Assembly: GCF_049537125.1 (NCBI RefSeq)
Contig: NZ_JBMVQY010000007.1
Span: 29,729-93,728, forward strand
DNA length: 64,000 nt
Source of the DNA: Limisphaera sp026417315
Lineage (GTDB): Bacteria > Verrucomicrobiota > Verrucomicrobiia > Limisphaerales > Limisphaeraceae
Reading direction: 5' to 3'
This document shows positions 43,301 to 51,937 of this stretch, one piece after another. Position numbers and translations under genes: made by a program. The notes under the pieces were generated by a model that had not been told where the DNA came from, searched no databases, and was given only the letters and a program-made list of their open reading frames with translations. Each line of letters begins with the position of its first letter. Position 1 is the first letter of the stretch.

Positions 43301-43424
43301 ACCATGGCGTTTGGGTGCCCGGGTCCCGGGACCCTGCCCCGGGCTGAGGGATGAAATGAGTCGTCGGCGCATGGATGGGCCCGCGGGATGCATGGACAGC
43401 GGAGTGCGCAATTCCATGGTGAAG

Positions 43425-43530
43425 CCCCGGATTCAGTGATCCCCAGCGAATGCCGTTTTCCCTCTCGAGTTTCCTCGCCCCTGACATCTGAAACTCTGCC
43501 GAGCTTCCGAGCGTGTCCAGAAGCTCCGAA
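43425..43530 (+). repeat. Dispersed repeat, short 5' module
   Basis: About 105 nt like the first part of the long copies, with shared GCGAATGCCGTTTTCCCTC-type and CTGCCGAGCTTCCGAGCGTGT-type strings (compare 50920-50995 and 51480-51525). It ends near 43530, before the next gene. Confidence 0.5.
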
Positions 43531-43708
43531 GGCGCTGCTGTCCACCTCGAACTTGACCTGCCGCAGGTTTCTTCCTTCCTTGAGGGCCACGCTGGGGCCG
43601 GCGCCTTCAACACGCCAGTGGGGCCGGCCATCTGGGCGAAACAAAACTCGGGGCACCCGGTGGCCTGCGCCGGCGCCGGTCCCCGTCAGAGACACAAACG
43701 CGAGGACC

Positions 43709-44713
43709 ATGGCCGCCATGAACGCGAATCATCCGATTTCCGCCTTCATCGAAAGGCACTATCGCCATTTCAATGCAGCCGCCCTTCGCGACGCCGCTCG
43801 GGCCTACCGCGCCCACTTGGAGGCCGGGGGCCAGATGTTGATCACCCTGGCCGGAGCCATGAGCACCGCCGAGCTGGGGATTTCCCTGGCCGAGATGATC
43901 CGGGCCGACAAGGTGCATGCCATCTGCTGCACGGGCGCCAACTTGGAAGAGGACGTCTTCAACCTGGTGGCTCACAACCACTACGAGCGCGTTCCCCATT
44001 ACCGCGAGCTGAGCGCCGCCGATGAAGAAGCCCTGCTGCGCCGGCACCTCAATCGCGTCACCGACACCTGCATTCCCGAAATGGAAGCCATGCGCCGCAT
44101 CGAGCAGGCCATGCTCGAACTGTGGTGCGACTGTGATCGACGCGGCGAACGGCTCTTTCCCCATGAATTCTTCTACCGCCTGCTCCGCAGCGGCCGCCTC
44201 AAGGAAAGCTACCAAATCGATCCCCGCGATTCCTGGCTGGTGGCGGCCGCCGAGAAAGATCTCCCCCTCTGGGTCCCCGGCTGGGAGGATTCCACCCTCG
44301 GCAACATGTTCGCCGCCGCCGTCATTCGCGGCGATGTCAAGAATCCGGGCACCGTCCGCAGCGGTATTGAATACATGGTCCGCCTGGCCGACTGGTACAC
44401 GACGCACGCCCGCACCCTTTCGAATGGGCTGGGCAGCCTCGGCTTCTTCCAGATCGGCGGTGGCATCGCGGGCGACTTCCCCATTTGCGTGGTGCCCATG
44501 CTGCATCAGGACCTGCGCCGGGAGAATGTGCCCCTCTGGGGCTATTTCTGCCAGATCAGCGACTCCACCACCAGCTACGGCGGCTATTCCGGCGCCGTGC
44601 CCAACGAAAAAATCACGTGGGGCAAACTGGCCCGCGAGACGCCGAAGTTCATGATCGAAAGCGACGCCACCATTGTCGCGCCGCTGATCTTCGCCTACGT
44701 GCTGGGTTGGTGA
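43709..44713 (+). CDS. Deoxyhypusine-synthase-like protein
   Basis: 334 residues. Homologous throughout to deoxyhypusine synthase: an NAD-binding region (MLITLAGAMSTAELGISLAE, then VHAICCTGANLEEDVFNLV), the FFQIGGGIAGDFPICVVPML stretch, and the active-site segment SYGGYSGAVPNEKITWGKLA with the conserved lysine K306 that forms the enzyme-butylamine intermediate. Bacteria lack the eIF5A target, and some bacterial members have been shown or proposed to make homospermidine from putrescine or spermidine, so a polyamine role is likely. The start is ATG at 43709 with GAGG just before; 43718 is possible. Repeats lie upstream. Confidence 0.88.
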   Translation: MAAMNANHPISAFIERHYRHFNAAALRDAARAYRAHLEAGGQMLITLAGAMSTAELGISLAEMIRADKVHAICCTGANLEEDVFNLVAHNHYERVPHYRELSAADEEALLRRHLNRVTDTCIPEMEAMRRIEQAMLELWCDCDRRGERLFPHEFFYRLLRSGRLKESYQIDPRDSWLVAAAEKDLPLWVPGWEDSTLGNMFAAAVIRGDVKNPGTVRSGIEYMVRLADWYTTHARTLSNGLGSLGFFQIGGGIAGDFPICVVPMLHQDLRRENVPLWGYFCQISDSTTSYGGYSGAVPNEKITWGKLARETPKFMIESDATIVAPLIFAYVLGW

Positions 44714-44838
44714 TCCCACCCCGACCCTGCGCGTCTGGCGTGGCACCACGGCCAATTGGGGCCTGGAAGCGGCAGCACGGCTGCCGCGGGATCAGCCTCG
44801 ACCACGTCGGGCCTCCAGCCGCGGTTCTGCCGGTTCGT

Positions 44839-45597
44839 TTACGGTTGGGCCCGCAAGGTGGGCAACCGCGCTTTCAGCACAGGATCAAAGTCATTCGGAT
44901 CCTGCCAGAAGTAGTACACCCGCGAGGACACGTTCCACGTGGCCAGGAAGTACATCTGTTCGAACTTGATCCATCGCGCCGAGCCATCTGCGAACACTTG
45001 ATTGCCGCCCACCGGCACCATCGAACGCGACGAGCGATGCTGTGGCATGTTGGCATACACAAACTCCCGACCCGGCTCCTGCCCGCCCCAGCGCCCGTTG
45101 ATCTTGCCCACCGCATCGGCCGCCAGCGTCCACGTGCCCTTCGCCAGGCTCAATTTCACCGGACTGCGCGAGGGGAAACTGCCGGCCGGGTTGTTCCAGT
45201 TCGTGATTCCGCCAAAATACTGGTAGCCGATGACCCACTGCGGATACTGCGGCTCGAAGACCGGCAGGCCCGGTCGATTCGGACAGGTCCAGACCGAGGC
45301 CGTGTTGGATTGTACCACCAACCCCACCATGGCCGCGGCGGCCGCCTCCGGCGGGTTCAAGCAGTTCTGCACAAAATAATTGGCACTCCACCGTGCCTGC
45401 AACACGCGATCGTTGTTGTCCACCGCGTAAATGTTCACTCCCACCGCCAGTTGCCGGAGATTGTTGATGCAGGCCGCTCGTTTGCCCTTCTCCTTGGCCG
45501 CGGACAGGGCAGGAAGCAGCATCGCCGCCAGAATCGCGATGATGGCAATGACCACGAGCAACTCGATCAACGTAAAGCCGCGCTTGAAGGCCTTCAT
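44839..45597 (-). CDS. Prepilin-type (type II secretion/pseudopilin-like) protein
   Basis: 252 residues. The class III signal is KRGFTLIELLVVIAIIAILA, cut between G and F by a prepilin peptidase, with the glutamate at +5. The rest is beta-rich (CINNLRQLAVGVNIYAVDNN, later VYANMPQHRSSRS and FADGSARWI), matching the Verrucomicrobiota/Planctomycetota pilin-like family whose genes occur in large numbers in these phyla. Export through a type II secretion-like system or incorporation into a pseudopilus is inferred. It converges on the deoxyhypusine-synthase-like gene. The start at 45597 is preferred; an ATG at 45603 is in frame. Confidence 0.85.
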   Translation of the reverse strand: MKAFKRGFTLIELLVVIAIIAILAAMLLPALSAAKEKGKRAACINNLRQLAVGVNIYAVDNNDRVLQARWSANYFVQNCLNPPEAAAAAMVGLVVQSNTASVWTCPNRPGLPVFEPQYPQWVIGYQYFGGITNWNNPAGSFPSRSPVKLSLAKGTWTLAADAVGKINGRWGGQEPGREFVYANMPQHRSSRSMVPVGGNQVFADGSARWIKFEQMYFLATWNVSSRVYYFWQDPNDFDPVLKARLPTLRAQP

Positions 45598-46028
45598 ACC
45601 CATCCCATCTTTTGCCGCAGTGGCACCGGTTCTCACGATCCAGTCGAAATCTAACCCCTCGGCACGCCGCGGACCAGAAGGATCTTCCTGCCCGGCTGCA
45701 GGCGCCTCGCGAGGCCAGCATGCGTCCGGTCCGATTCCAACGGTGGCCCCAAGCGATGGCGATCCCGCCGGTGCAAGGCGGAACCCTCGCGGTGCCGCGG
45801 TTGCAGCGTGAGCTCGCGGCGCGGTTGTTCCCACATGCCCGTCTCGAGTCGGTTACCCGGCCCGAGAGCGTTCCCCGCCCACGCGCCCCGCGGTCGGTGC
45901 CTGCGCTATCGCGTTTGCGAAAGAAAGGCCGAGACTCCATCCAACACCCTTTGGGGGCCCATGTCCCGGCCGCTTGACCGGCAAGCCATGCCGTGCTTGA
46001 TTCAGGCGTGCGCGGGATGGGCCGCCCA
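45598..46028. other. Gene-free spacer
   Basis: About 430 nt between divergent genes. Promoters for both must lie here, but none is clear. No RNA or repeat seen. Confidence 0.4.
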
Positions 46029-46328
46029 ATGAATATGCGCCGCGCCCTGGCCCTGCTGATGGTGGGCATGTGGGTGTGGGTACTGGCCGCCACCGTCCTC
46101 GAGGGGCGTCGTGGGCATCGGCACGATGCTTCCGATTCGCCCTCCCCAAGCTGCGGCGCTTGCACGCTCTCCCTCGGACTGCTCGAAGGTCCCGGCGAAT
46201 GCACCGAGATCGGCGATCCCACACCGCCCTTTCCCACACCACGCCCGCCCGTCCCGACCGCGGCGTTCACCAGCGTCCCGGACGATCATCCTGGCCGCGG
46301 CCCTCCCCGCGACGCTCCGCGGCCTTGA
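46029..46328 (+). CDS. Small membrane or exported protein with His/Cys motifs
   Basis: 99 residues. One hydrophobic helix (LALLMVGMWVWVLAATVL) is followed by a GHRHD motif and a CGAC pair, then a proline-rich tail. This layout recalls DUF2946-type small proteins that accompany metal transport genes. It precedes the outer-membrane barrel and the ZnuA/ZnuB-like genes on the same strand, which supports a metal-related role. GGGATGG lies 12-15 nt before the ATG. The gene is short and the tail low in complexity, so it could be spurious. Confidence 0.5.
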   Translation: MNMRRALALLMVGMWVWVLAATVLEGRRGHRHDASDSPSPSCGACTLSLGLLEGPGECTEIGDPTPPFPTPRPPVPTAAFTSVPDDHPGRGPPRDAPRP

Positions 46329-46470
46329 GGCAGTTCGCGTACACCCCGAGCGACTTCGGGGCCTGAACACAAACATCGACCCGGATCCGGCAGCGCGCAG
46401 CAGGTAGCCCTGCCCGGCCCGGAATCGCCACCCACATCAAGGATCCCAAACCATCAGACAACTTTGCCTT

Positions 46471-48027
46471 ATGAGACACATTTCTGCATTTTCCCGGATT
46501 GCTCTCCTTGTTTCGACCACCCTCGTTGCGACTGCGGCAGCCGGTGCGGAAACCGACCGCGTGCAGGCGCTGGAAGAACGGTTGCGCCAGATGCAGGCGC
46601 AGTTCGAACAGACCCTTCGGGAACAACGGCAACAAATCGAAGCCCTTCAAAGAGAACTGGCCGAACTGAAGCAAAGTTCCACCCCCTTGCCGCCGGATTC
46701 CGCCAGGGCCCCCTCTGTCGGAGAAGCTTCATTGCCGTCCCCTGATGCGTCAGCGGCCACGCCCCAAACCCGGCAGCCCTGGCGGCTGGGTGGTGGGACC
46801 GCCTATGCCGATGTCAGCCTGGTGGGAACCTTCACTGTCGGAACCTCCACGGCGAGAGACATCGAAGGCGCGCTCCAGCCCGGCGGACACGACCCGAACC
46901 AACGCGGGTTTACCGTCCAAGGGGCGGAACTCAACCTCAGCGGCGCGGTGGACCCGTATTTTCGGGGCAACGCCAACCTCCTTTACGGCCTGGACGCCGA
47001 CGGAGAGTCAGAATTCGAACTGGAGGAGGCCTGGTTGGAGACGCTTCATCTGCCGGGCAGGTTGCAGGTCCGCGCCGGTCAGTTTTACACCCCCTTCGGC
47101 CGCATCAACGGCCAACATCCGCATCAATGGGGGTTTGTGGACGCGCCCCTGGTGACGGCGCGACTTCTGGGGCCGGACGGTTTGCGAAATCCCGGGGTCC
47201 GAGTGTCGTGGCTGCTTCCCACCCCGATCTACTCGGAGCTGTTCATCTCGGTGCAAAACAGCCGCGGGGACGGGGCGGCGCCCTTCCGCGCCGGCGGACA
47301 CATTCATGGGGACGAAATGGCCGACCTGCTGCCCCTGGGCTTTCGCCCTGCTGAAAACGACCGGGGCGTTTCGGCCTGGAACGACCTTCTCTGGAGTGCG
47401 CGGTACGCCTTGAGCGCCGACCTGACTGACCAACAAACCCTGCTGATGGGCATTAGCGGGGCGCTCGGACCGAATGCCAGCGGTCGGTCGGGCGAATCCC
47501 TCACCCAACTCTACGGCCTGGACCTGTATTGGAAGTGGAAATCGCCGCGCGCCCACGGGGGCTTCCCGTTCGTGTCCTTCCAGGCGGAGGCGGTGTTGCG
47601 TCGATACGAGTTGGGCGCGTTCGACTGGGCCGAGGCCGCGGCTCACGGGGAACCGTTTCTCTCCGACGCAGCCACGGGGCAGCCCGCCTTCCTGAATCGC
47701 GAGACGATCACCGACTACGGGTTTTACACCGAGTTTCTGTACGGGTTTCGACGCGGCTGGGTCGCCGGGCTGCGATTCGATTATGTCACCGGTCGTCGCG
47801 GGGACTACGAACGCGCCGCGTGGCTCTGGAACGGCGAGCCGGTCGGCCGCGACCTGCTCCGGCGCCAGCGGTGGCGCCTTTCCCCCAACCTCACCTGGTA
47901 CCCCAGCGAGTACTCCAAGCTGAGGCTCCAGTATAACTTCGACGATCGCCTCGACGTCGGCGAGGACCACTCGGTCTGGTTGCAATTCGAACTGTCCCTG
48001 GGTGCCCACGCGGCCCATCAGTTCTAA
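46471..48027 (+). CDS. Outer-membrane beta-barrel protein (porin-like)
   Basis: 518 residues. Signal peptide (IALLVSTTLVATAAAGA), a short coiled coil at about 28-70 (VQALEERLRQMQAQFEQ, then IEALQRELAELK), a proline-rich linker, then a beta-rich barrel with alternating strands and a C-terminal phenylalanine (SLGAHAAHQF), the usual last residue of outer-membrane barrels. It resembles the phosphate-selective porin O/P-like group in outline. The ZnuA-like gene follows after 16 nt, so it may be the outer-membrane entry for the same metal. Confidence 0.83.
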   Translation: MRHISAFSRIALLVSTTLVATAAAGAETDRVQALEERLRQMQAQFEQTLREQRQQIEALQRELAELKQSSTPLPPDSARAPSVGEASLPSPDASAATPQTRQPWRLGGGTAYADVSLVGTFTVGTSTARDIEGALQPGGHDPNQRGFTVQGAELNLSGAVDPYFRGNANLLYGLDADGESEFELEEAWLETLHLPGRLQVRAGQFYTPFGRINGQHPHQWGFVDAPLVTARLLGPDGLRNPGVRVSWLLPTPIYSELFISVQNSRGDGAAPFRAGGHIHGDEMADLLPLGFRPAENDRGVSAWNDLLWSARYALSADLTDQQTLLMGISGALGPNASGRSGESLTQLYGLDLYWKWKSPRAHGGFPFVSFQAEAVLRRYELGAFDWAEAAAHGEPFLSDAATGQPAFLNRETITDYGFYTEFLYGFRRGWVAGLRFDYVTGRRGDYERAAWLWNGEPVGRDLLRRQRWRLSPNLTWYPSEYSKLRLQYNFDDRLDVGEDHSVWLQFELSLGAHAAHQF

Positions 48028-48043
48028 CCCGGGAGTTTCATCC

Positions 48044-48994
48044 ATGGCACGCAACCCACTGTTCACCTGTCTAACTCTGGCGGTGATCTCCCTGGCCTCG
48101 TCGGCCCGGGCCCGGCTGGATGTGGTCGCCACCACCGCCGATCTGGCCGCCCTGGCCCGCGCCGTCGGCGGAGCTCATGTCGAGATTCTCACCCTGGCGC
48201 GGCCCACGGAGGATCCGCATTTCGTCGATCCGCGCCCCAGTTACCTGGTGCGGTTGTCCCGGGCCGACGTGCTGGTCCATGGCGGCGCAGGACTCGAGTC
48301 CGCCTGGCTGACGCCCCTGCTGCAACAGGCGCGCAACGCCCGGATTCTGCCCGCCGCACGGGGCAATGTGGCCTGCTGCGAGGGCGTGACCCTGCTGGAG
48401 GTGCCCGAGCGCCTTGACCGCTCCCAGGGCGACGTTCATCCCGCCGGCAATCCGCATTTCCTCACCGATCCGGAAAACGCCCGAATCGTCGTCCATCACC
48501 TAGCCGACGTCTTTGCCGAGTTGGACCCGGCACACGCCGCCGATTACAGGGCCAACGAAAAGGCCTTTGTCACCGCCCTGGACCAGCGCCTGCCCCAATG
48601 GCAGGCCCGACTTCGCCCCTTTGCCGGCGCCCGTCTGGCGGCCTACCACAACGCCTGGCCCTATTTCGCACGCCGGTTCAATCTGCGAATCGATCTGTTC
48701 CTCGAGCCCAAGCCGGGAATCCCACCCTCCGCCGCGCACCTTGCCGCGGTCATCGCGGAGATGAAAGCTCAGGGGGTTCGCGTCATCCTGCTGGATCCTT
48801 ATCAGAACCGGCGCCCCGCCGAAACGGTGGCACGAGCCACCGGCGCACGCATCGTGCCCGTCGCCCAGTACCCCGGCGGAATCCCCGGAACCGAAGGCGG
48901 CTATCTCGAGCTCATGGACCATCTTGTCCGGGCCATCGCGGAAGCGTTGGAAAGCGCTCCGGCCCGGGCCAACCCTTCTGTGTCTTCGCCATGA
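48044..48994 (+). CDS. Metal ABC transporter substrate-binding protein (ZnuA/TroA-like)
   Basis: 316 residues with signal peptide (LFTCLTLAVISLASSARA). Binding residues of the cluster A-I family are in place: H59 (TEDPHFVD), H138 (GNPHFLTDP), H202 (AAYHNAWPYF) and an acidic residue at D251 (VILLDPYQN). The three histidines point to zinc or manganese. The acidic histidine-rich loop of true ZnuA is missing, so the metal is not certain. It binds metal in the periplasm and passes it to the permease, whose start codon overlaps its stop (ATGA). Confidence 0.88.
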   Translation: MARNPLFTCLTLAVISLASSARARLDVVATTADLAALARAVGGAHVEILTLARPTEDPHFVDPRPSYLVRLSRADVLVHGGAGLESAWLTPLLQQARNARILPAARGNVACCEGVTLLEVPERLDRSQGDVHPAGNPHFLTDPENARIVVHHLADVFAELDPAHAADYRANEKAFVTALDQRLPQWQARLRPFAGARLAAYHNAWPYFARRFNLRIDLFLEPKPGIPPSAAHLAAVIAEMKAQGVRVILLDPYQNRRPAETVARATGARIVPVAQYPGGIPGTEGGYLELMDHLVRAIAEALESAPARANPSVSSP

Positions 48995-49845
48995 ACGGTT
49001 TCAGTCCCTCCTGGCAAGAGGTGGGAGCCCTGCTGGCCGCCCCGCTCACCGCGGCGATCCTGCTTCCGGGGTTGCTCGTCTATTACGGTCTGCACATCCT
49101 CCGGCGCGGGATCATCTTCGTGGACCTTGCCCTGGCCCAGGTTGCCACGTTGGGCACTTGCGTCTGCGTGCTGCTGGGTCATGAAGCCACGGACGTCCAT
49201 GCCTATCTGTGGTCTCTGGGCTTCACCATGGGGGGCGCGCTGCTGTTCACCTTCCTGCGGGAGCCGGCCCACGGACGCGTGCCGCTCGAGGCCCTGATCG
49301 GCATCGTCTATGTCGTGGCTGCCGCCACCAGTGTCCTGCTCCTCAGCCACACCCCCCACGGCCGGGAAGAACTCCAGAAAACCCTGGTGGGCGACCTGTT
49401 GACGGTGAGCTGGCCGGCCGTGCTGCGGTTGAGCGCGCTGTACGGCGGGATTGGTCTGGTCCATTGGTTGTGGCGTCGCCGGTTCATCGGGCTGACCTTT
49501 CATCGTGAAGCGGTGCGGGCCGCGGGTGCAGCCGTGCGTCTGTGGGATTTCTGGTTCTATTTTCTGTTCGGGCTGGTCGTGACGACCTTTGTCCATCTGG
49601 GCGGGGTGTTACTGGTGTTCTCGTACCTGATCATTCCGGCCGTGTGCGGTCAATTGTGGACCGGTTCCCTGGGCGCAGCGTTTCTCATGGGCTGGGGCAT
49701 CGCCGTGCTCGGAGGGGTGGGCGGTCTGGCCGGCTCGTACCAACTGGACGTGCCGGCAGGGGCGGCCGTGGTCTGCACCCTGGGGGTGTTGCTGGCCATC
49801 TGTGCCGCCGCCGCGGCGCTGCGTCGTCCAGGTCCAAGCCGCTAG
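48991..49845 (+). CDS. Metal ABC transporter permease (ZnuB-like)
   Basis: 284 residues with about eight membrane helices. The family feature IIFVDLALAQVATLG in the third segment is the ABC-3 signature (conserved D, A, Q). It forms the channel with a ZnuA-like protein, but no ATP-binding subunit gene (ZnuC) follows or precedes it in the window, so the ATPase must be encoded elsewhere. Its TAG stop and the TAG stop of the facing beta-lactamase-fold gene share the same CTAG at 49842-49845. Confidence 0.9.
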   Translation: MNGFSPSWQEVGALLAAPLTAAILLPGLLVYYGLHILRRGIIFVDLALAQVATLGTCVCVLLGHEATDVHAYLWSLGFTMGGALLFTFLREPAHGRVPLEALIGIVYVVAAATSVLLLSHTPHGREELQKTLVGDLLTVSWPAVLRLSALYGGIGLVHWLWRRRFIGLTFHREAVRAAGAAVRLWDFWFYFLFGLVVTTFVHLGGVLLVFSYLIIPAVCGQLWTGSLGAAFLMGWGIAVLGGVGGLAGSYQLDVPAGAAVVCTLGVLLAICAAAAALRRPGPSR

Positions 49846-50834
49846 ACGCGCGGAACGACAAACGTCTCGCCCACCTGACGCAACGCCAGTCGCCCGGGTT
49901 CTTTCGCCAATGCGGCTTCCAGCCGCTGCCGCGGCTCTTCCACAGGTTCGTCGCTCAGGATGAAGGTTTCATGATGCATCGGCACGAAGTACCGTGCCCC
50001 TGCGGCATCCGCCATCTGGACCGCTTCTTCGGGCGTGCAATGGTTCCAAATCCACGGCCGGTACGCCGCAATCGGCATGATCGCCGCGGCATACGGACCG
50101 CCGGGTCGCAACCGCTGGAAAAGCTGCGTGTGAGCGGTATCTCCGCCGAAGATCAGGGCCGTACCCTCCCGACGCAGCACATAGCCGTTGTAACCCCGGG
50201 GCCGGTCGTTCGGCCAGCGTTGCCCCCAATGCTTCACCTCGAACGCTTCGATGCGCACCTCCCCTGCTCGTGTACGCAGCGTCGCGGCCTCGCCCCAGCC
50301 CAACTCCGTCACCTGTCGGCCCCCTGCGTCGCGGACCAAATCGCTGGTATCCCGCGCCGTGACCACCGGCAGCTCGGGGCGCAAAACCGCCCGCAAGGTC
50401 CGCATGTCCAGATGATCCATGTGCGCGTGGGAGAGCAGGACCACGTCCGGCGTCGGCAGGTCCCCGAGGCCCAACGCAGGTGCAACCAGTCGCTTGGGCC
50501 CGAGTGTTCCCAACCTCAAATCCACGCCGATTCTCGGATACAGCGCGGGGTCGGTCAGGATCCAAACGCCGTAGAAATTCAGCAAAAACGTGGCATGCCC
50601 CAGCCATGCCAGGGTGACCTGCTCCGCGGACCATTGTTCCGGTCGGGGCCGATGCGGAGGCGGGGCGATCGGTCGTCTGCTCTCCCTGATGAGCCGACGC
50701 GTCCAGCGCGCCGCCCGGTGGTGCGACGTCGCCACCCACGTCGTCAACCCGGCGGCGCCCACCCCCAAGCCCGCCAGAGTCCAGCCCAGGAACCTTCGTC
50801 TGCTCCACTTCACGCAGCCAACTTGCCCGGGCAC
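49842..50834 (-). CDS. Tat-exported metallo-beta-lactamase-fold hydrolase
   Basis: 330 residues. It begins with a twin-arginine signal (SRRRFLGWTLAGLGV), so it is folded before export. The fold is that of the UlaG/NAPE-PLD-like group: TLAWLGHATFLLNFYGVWIL, the zinc motif LLSHAHMDHLD, then VKHWGQRW, FGGDTAHTQLF and FVPMHHETF with further ligands. All metal residues are present. Relatives are phosphodiesterases or lactonases; the substrate is unknown. The start is a GTG at 50834; another GTG at 50813 right before KWSRRR is equally plausible. Confidence 0.85.
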   Translation of the reverse strand: MPGQVGCVKWSRRRFLGWTLAGLGVGAAGLTTWVATSHHRAARWTRRLIRESRRPIAPPPHRPRPEQWSAEQVTLAWLGHATFLLNFYGVWILTDPALYPRIGVDLRLGTLGPKRLVAPALGLGDLPTPDVVLLSHAHMDHLDMRTLRAVLRPELPVVTARDTSDLVRDAGGRQVTELGWGEAATLRTRAGEVRIEAFEVKHWGQRWPNDRPRGYNGYVLRREGTALIFGGDTAHTQLFQRLRPGGPYAAAIMPIAAYRPWIWNHCTPEEAVQMADAAGARYFVPMHHETFILSDEPVEEPRQRLEAALAKEPGRLALRQVGETFVVPRV

Positions 50835-50884
50835 AAGCCGATGTCAACCTCCCGGCTTATGCAGTGCATGGGAAAGGCGCATTT

Positions 50885-51300
50885 CAGGTTGGGAGCCACC
50901 GAATTCAAGAATCCGAAAGGAATTGCGTATTCCCTCGCCGCTCCCCCTCCTCAGGAGGCCCAAAAACTGCGCCGAGCTTCCGAATGGTGTCCAAACCCAA
51001 AAATGCGCCGCACAGCGGACCCGCGGCGCCGGAGGCCCTGCCTGCGTGAACACTGCGAGCAACAAGTCTCCAAAGCAGCCCCCGCAGATCCATTCCCACC
51101 CAACCCATCAAGGGCCGAACCGGTTTCGCACCTTCGGCCTCCTGTCTGTTTGCCCCTCCGGGGTGCGGAAGCACGAGTTCAGGGCACACCGGGCCTGGAC
51201 AGCAGCGCATGGCGCGATACCGGATCCATGGCTCCACCCGCAGCCTCGTGCATCCGCGCCAAAACGGCGAGGATTTCTCAGCCCGGGGCAACGCCCTGGG
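50885..51300 (+). repeat. Dispersed repeat, long copy B
   Basis: Partner of 42505-42875, with the same order of conserved islands: the CTGCGCCGAGCTTCCGAATGG module, the ATGCGCCG...GCGGCGCCGGAGG core, CATTCCCACC, CCTCCGGGGTGC, CATGGCGCGATACC and CAGCCCGGGGCAACGCCCTGG. Overall divergence is considerable, with gaps, but the order is kept. No coding potential. Confidence 0.7.
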
Positions 51301-51375
51301 CAGGCTGAAAGGGCGAAACTCAGCGAGACACGCCCGCGCTCTTGCGATGGAGGATCGGATTGCGGCCTTTCAGGG
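51268..51375 (+). repeat. Dispersed repeat, hairpin module B
   Basis: CAGCCCGGGGCAACGC, then CTGAAAGG at 51305-51312 pairing with CCTTTCAG at 51366-51373. The stem is shorter than at 43228-43298, but outer bases and spacing match. Confidence 0.55.
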
Positions 51376-51439
51376 CGCGGCGGGTTTGGGACTTCGGAGC
51401 ACCCCGGGCTCGTGGATCGGACGTGCTTTCGCCATGCCA

Positions 51440-51545
51440 ATGGACCCGTGGCATCCCGTGCACACTGGAAGCCGCATTTCTGGTGCCGAGGACCCTCGAA
51501 GTTGCGCCGAGCTTTGCGAGGGTGCCCAAAATTTGAAATATGCAG
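51440..51545 (+). repeat. Dispersed repeat, short 5' module copy
   Basis: Contains the module string TTGCGCCGAGCTTTGCGAGGGTGCC (split by differences from the other copies) followed by CAAAATTTGAAATATGC. It resembles 43425-43530 and the start of the long copies. Confidence 0.45.
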
Positions 51546-51937
51546 GCATACGGAGGCGAAAAGCACTTCTCGTCCCGCCTTCGAATACACGATCGGTTCA
51601 TCCCCCTCCTCGGGGCGTGATTCGCTGAGTACCCCGATCCGCCATGCCGCTGTTGGGCAGGTTGCATCCTACCAGTGCCGGCAAATCCCCGCACAGGTAA
51701 GTCCGGTGAGCGGTTGGGCATTGTCCCCGGGCCGACCAGCTTCCGCTTCAACCGTTCACGCGCAGAGTCGTCGAGTCCACGTTCAAGCAATAAAACAGTT
51801 CCGGATGGAGCCGGGTCGCACCTCGCATCTCCGGGGACCGCCACGAGCCGTGGAGTGCGAACGCGTCGCTCCGCAGGCTTCGAAATCGCCCCACGAAAAA
51901 CCGGCTGCACTCCGGGCCGGCTTGGAAGGCCTTTCCC
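51546..51937. other. Spacer past the giant gene
   Basis: About 390 nt downstream (on the minus strand) of the giant surface protein. No gene or clear terminator. It may include further decayed repeat sequence, but I could not align it. Confidence 0.4.

Noticed and set aside
42402..43354. Several open frames of 70-250 codons in the repeat region (also 50905-51990)
   Set aside because: They follow the dispersed repeats, occur in several frames and both strands, and differ between copies by frameshifting gaps, so selection on protein is unlikely.
46329..46470. Possible Zur or Fur operator before the outer-membrane barrel gene
   Set aside because: No inverted repeat matching known operators was visible in the 140 nt before the start.
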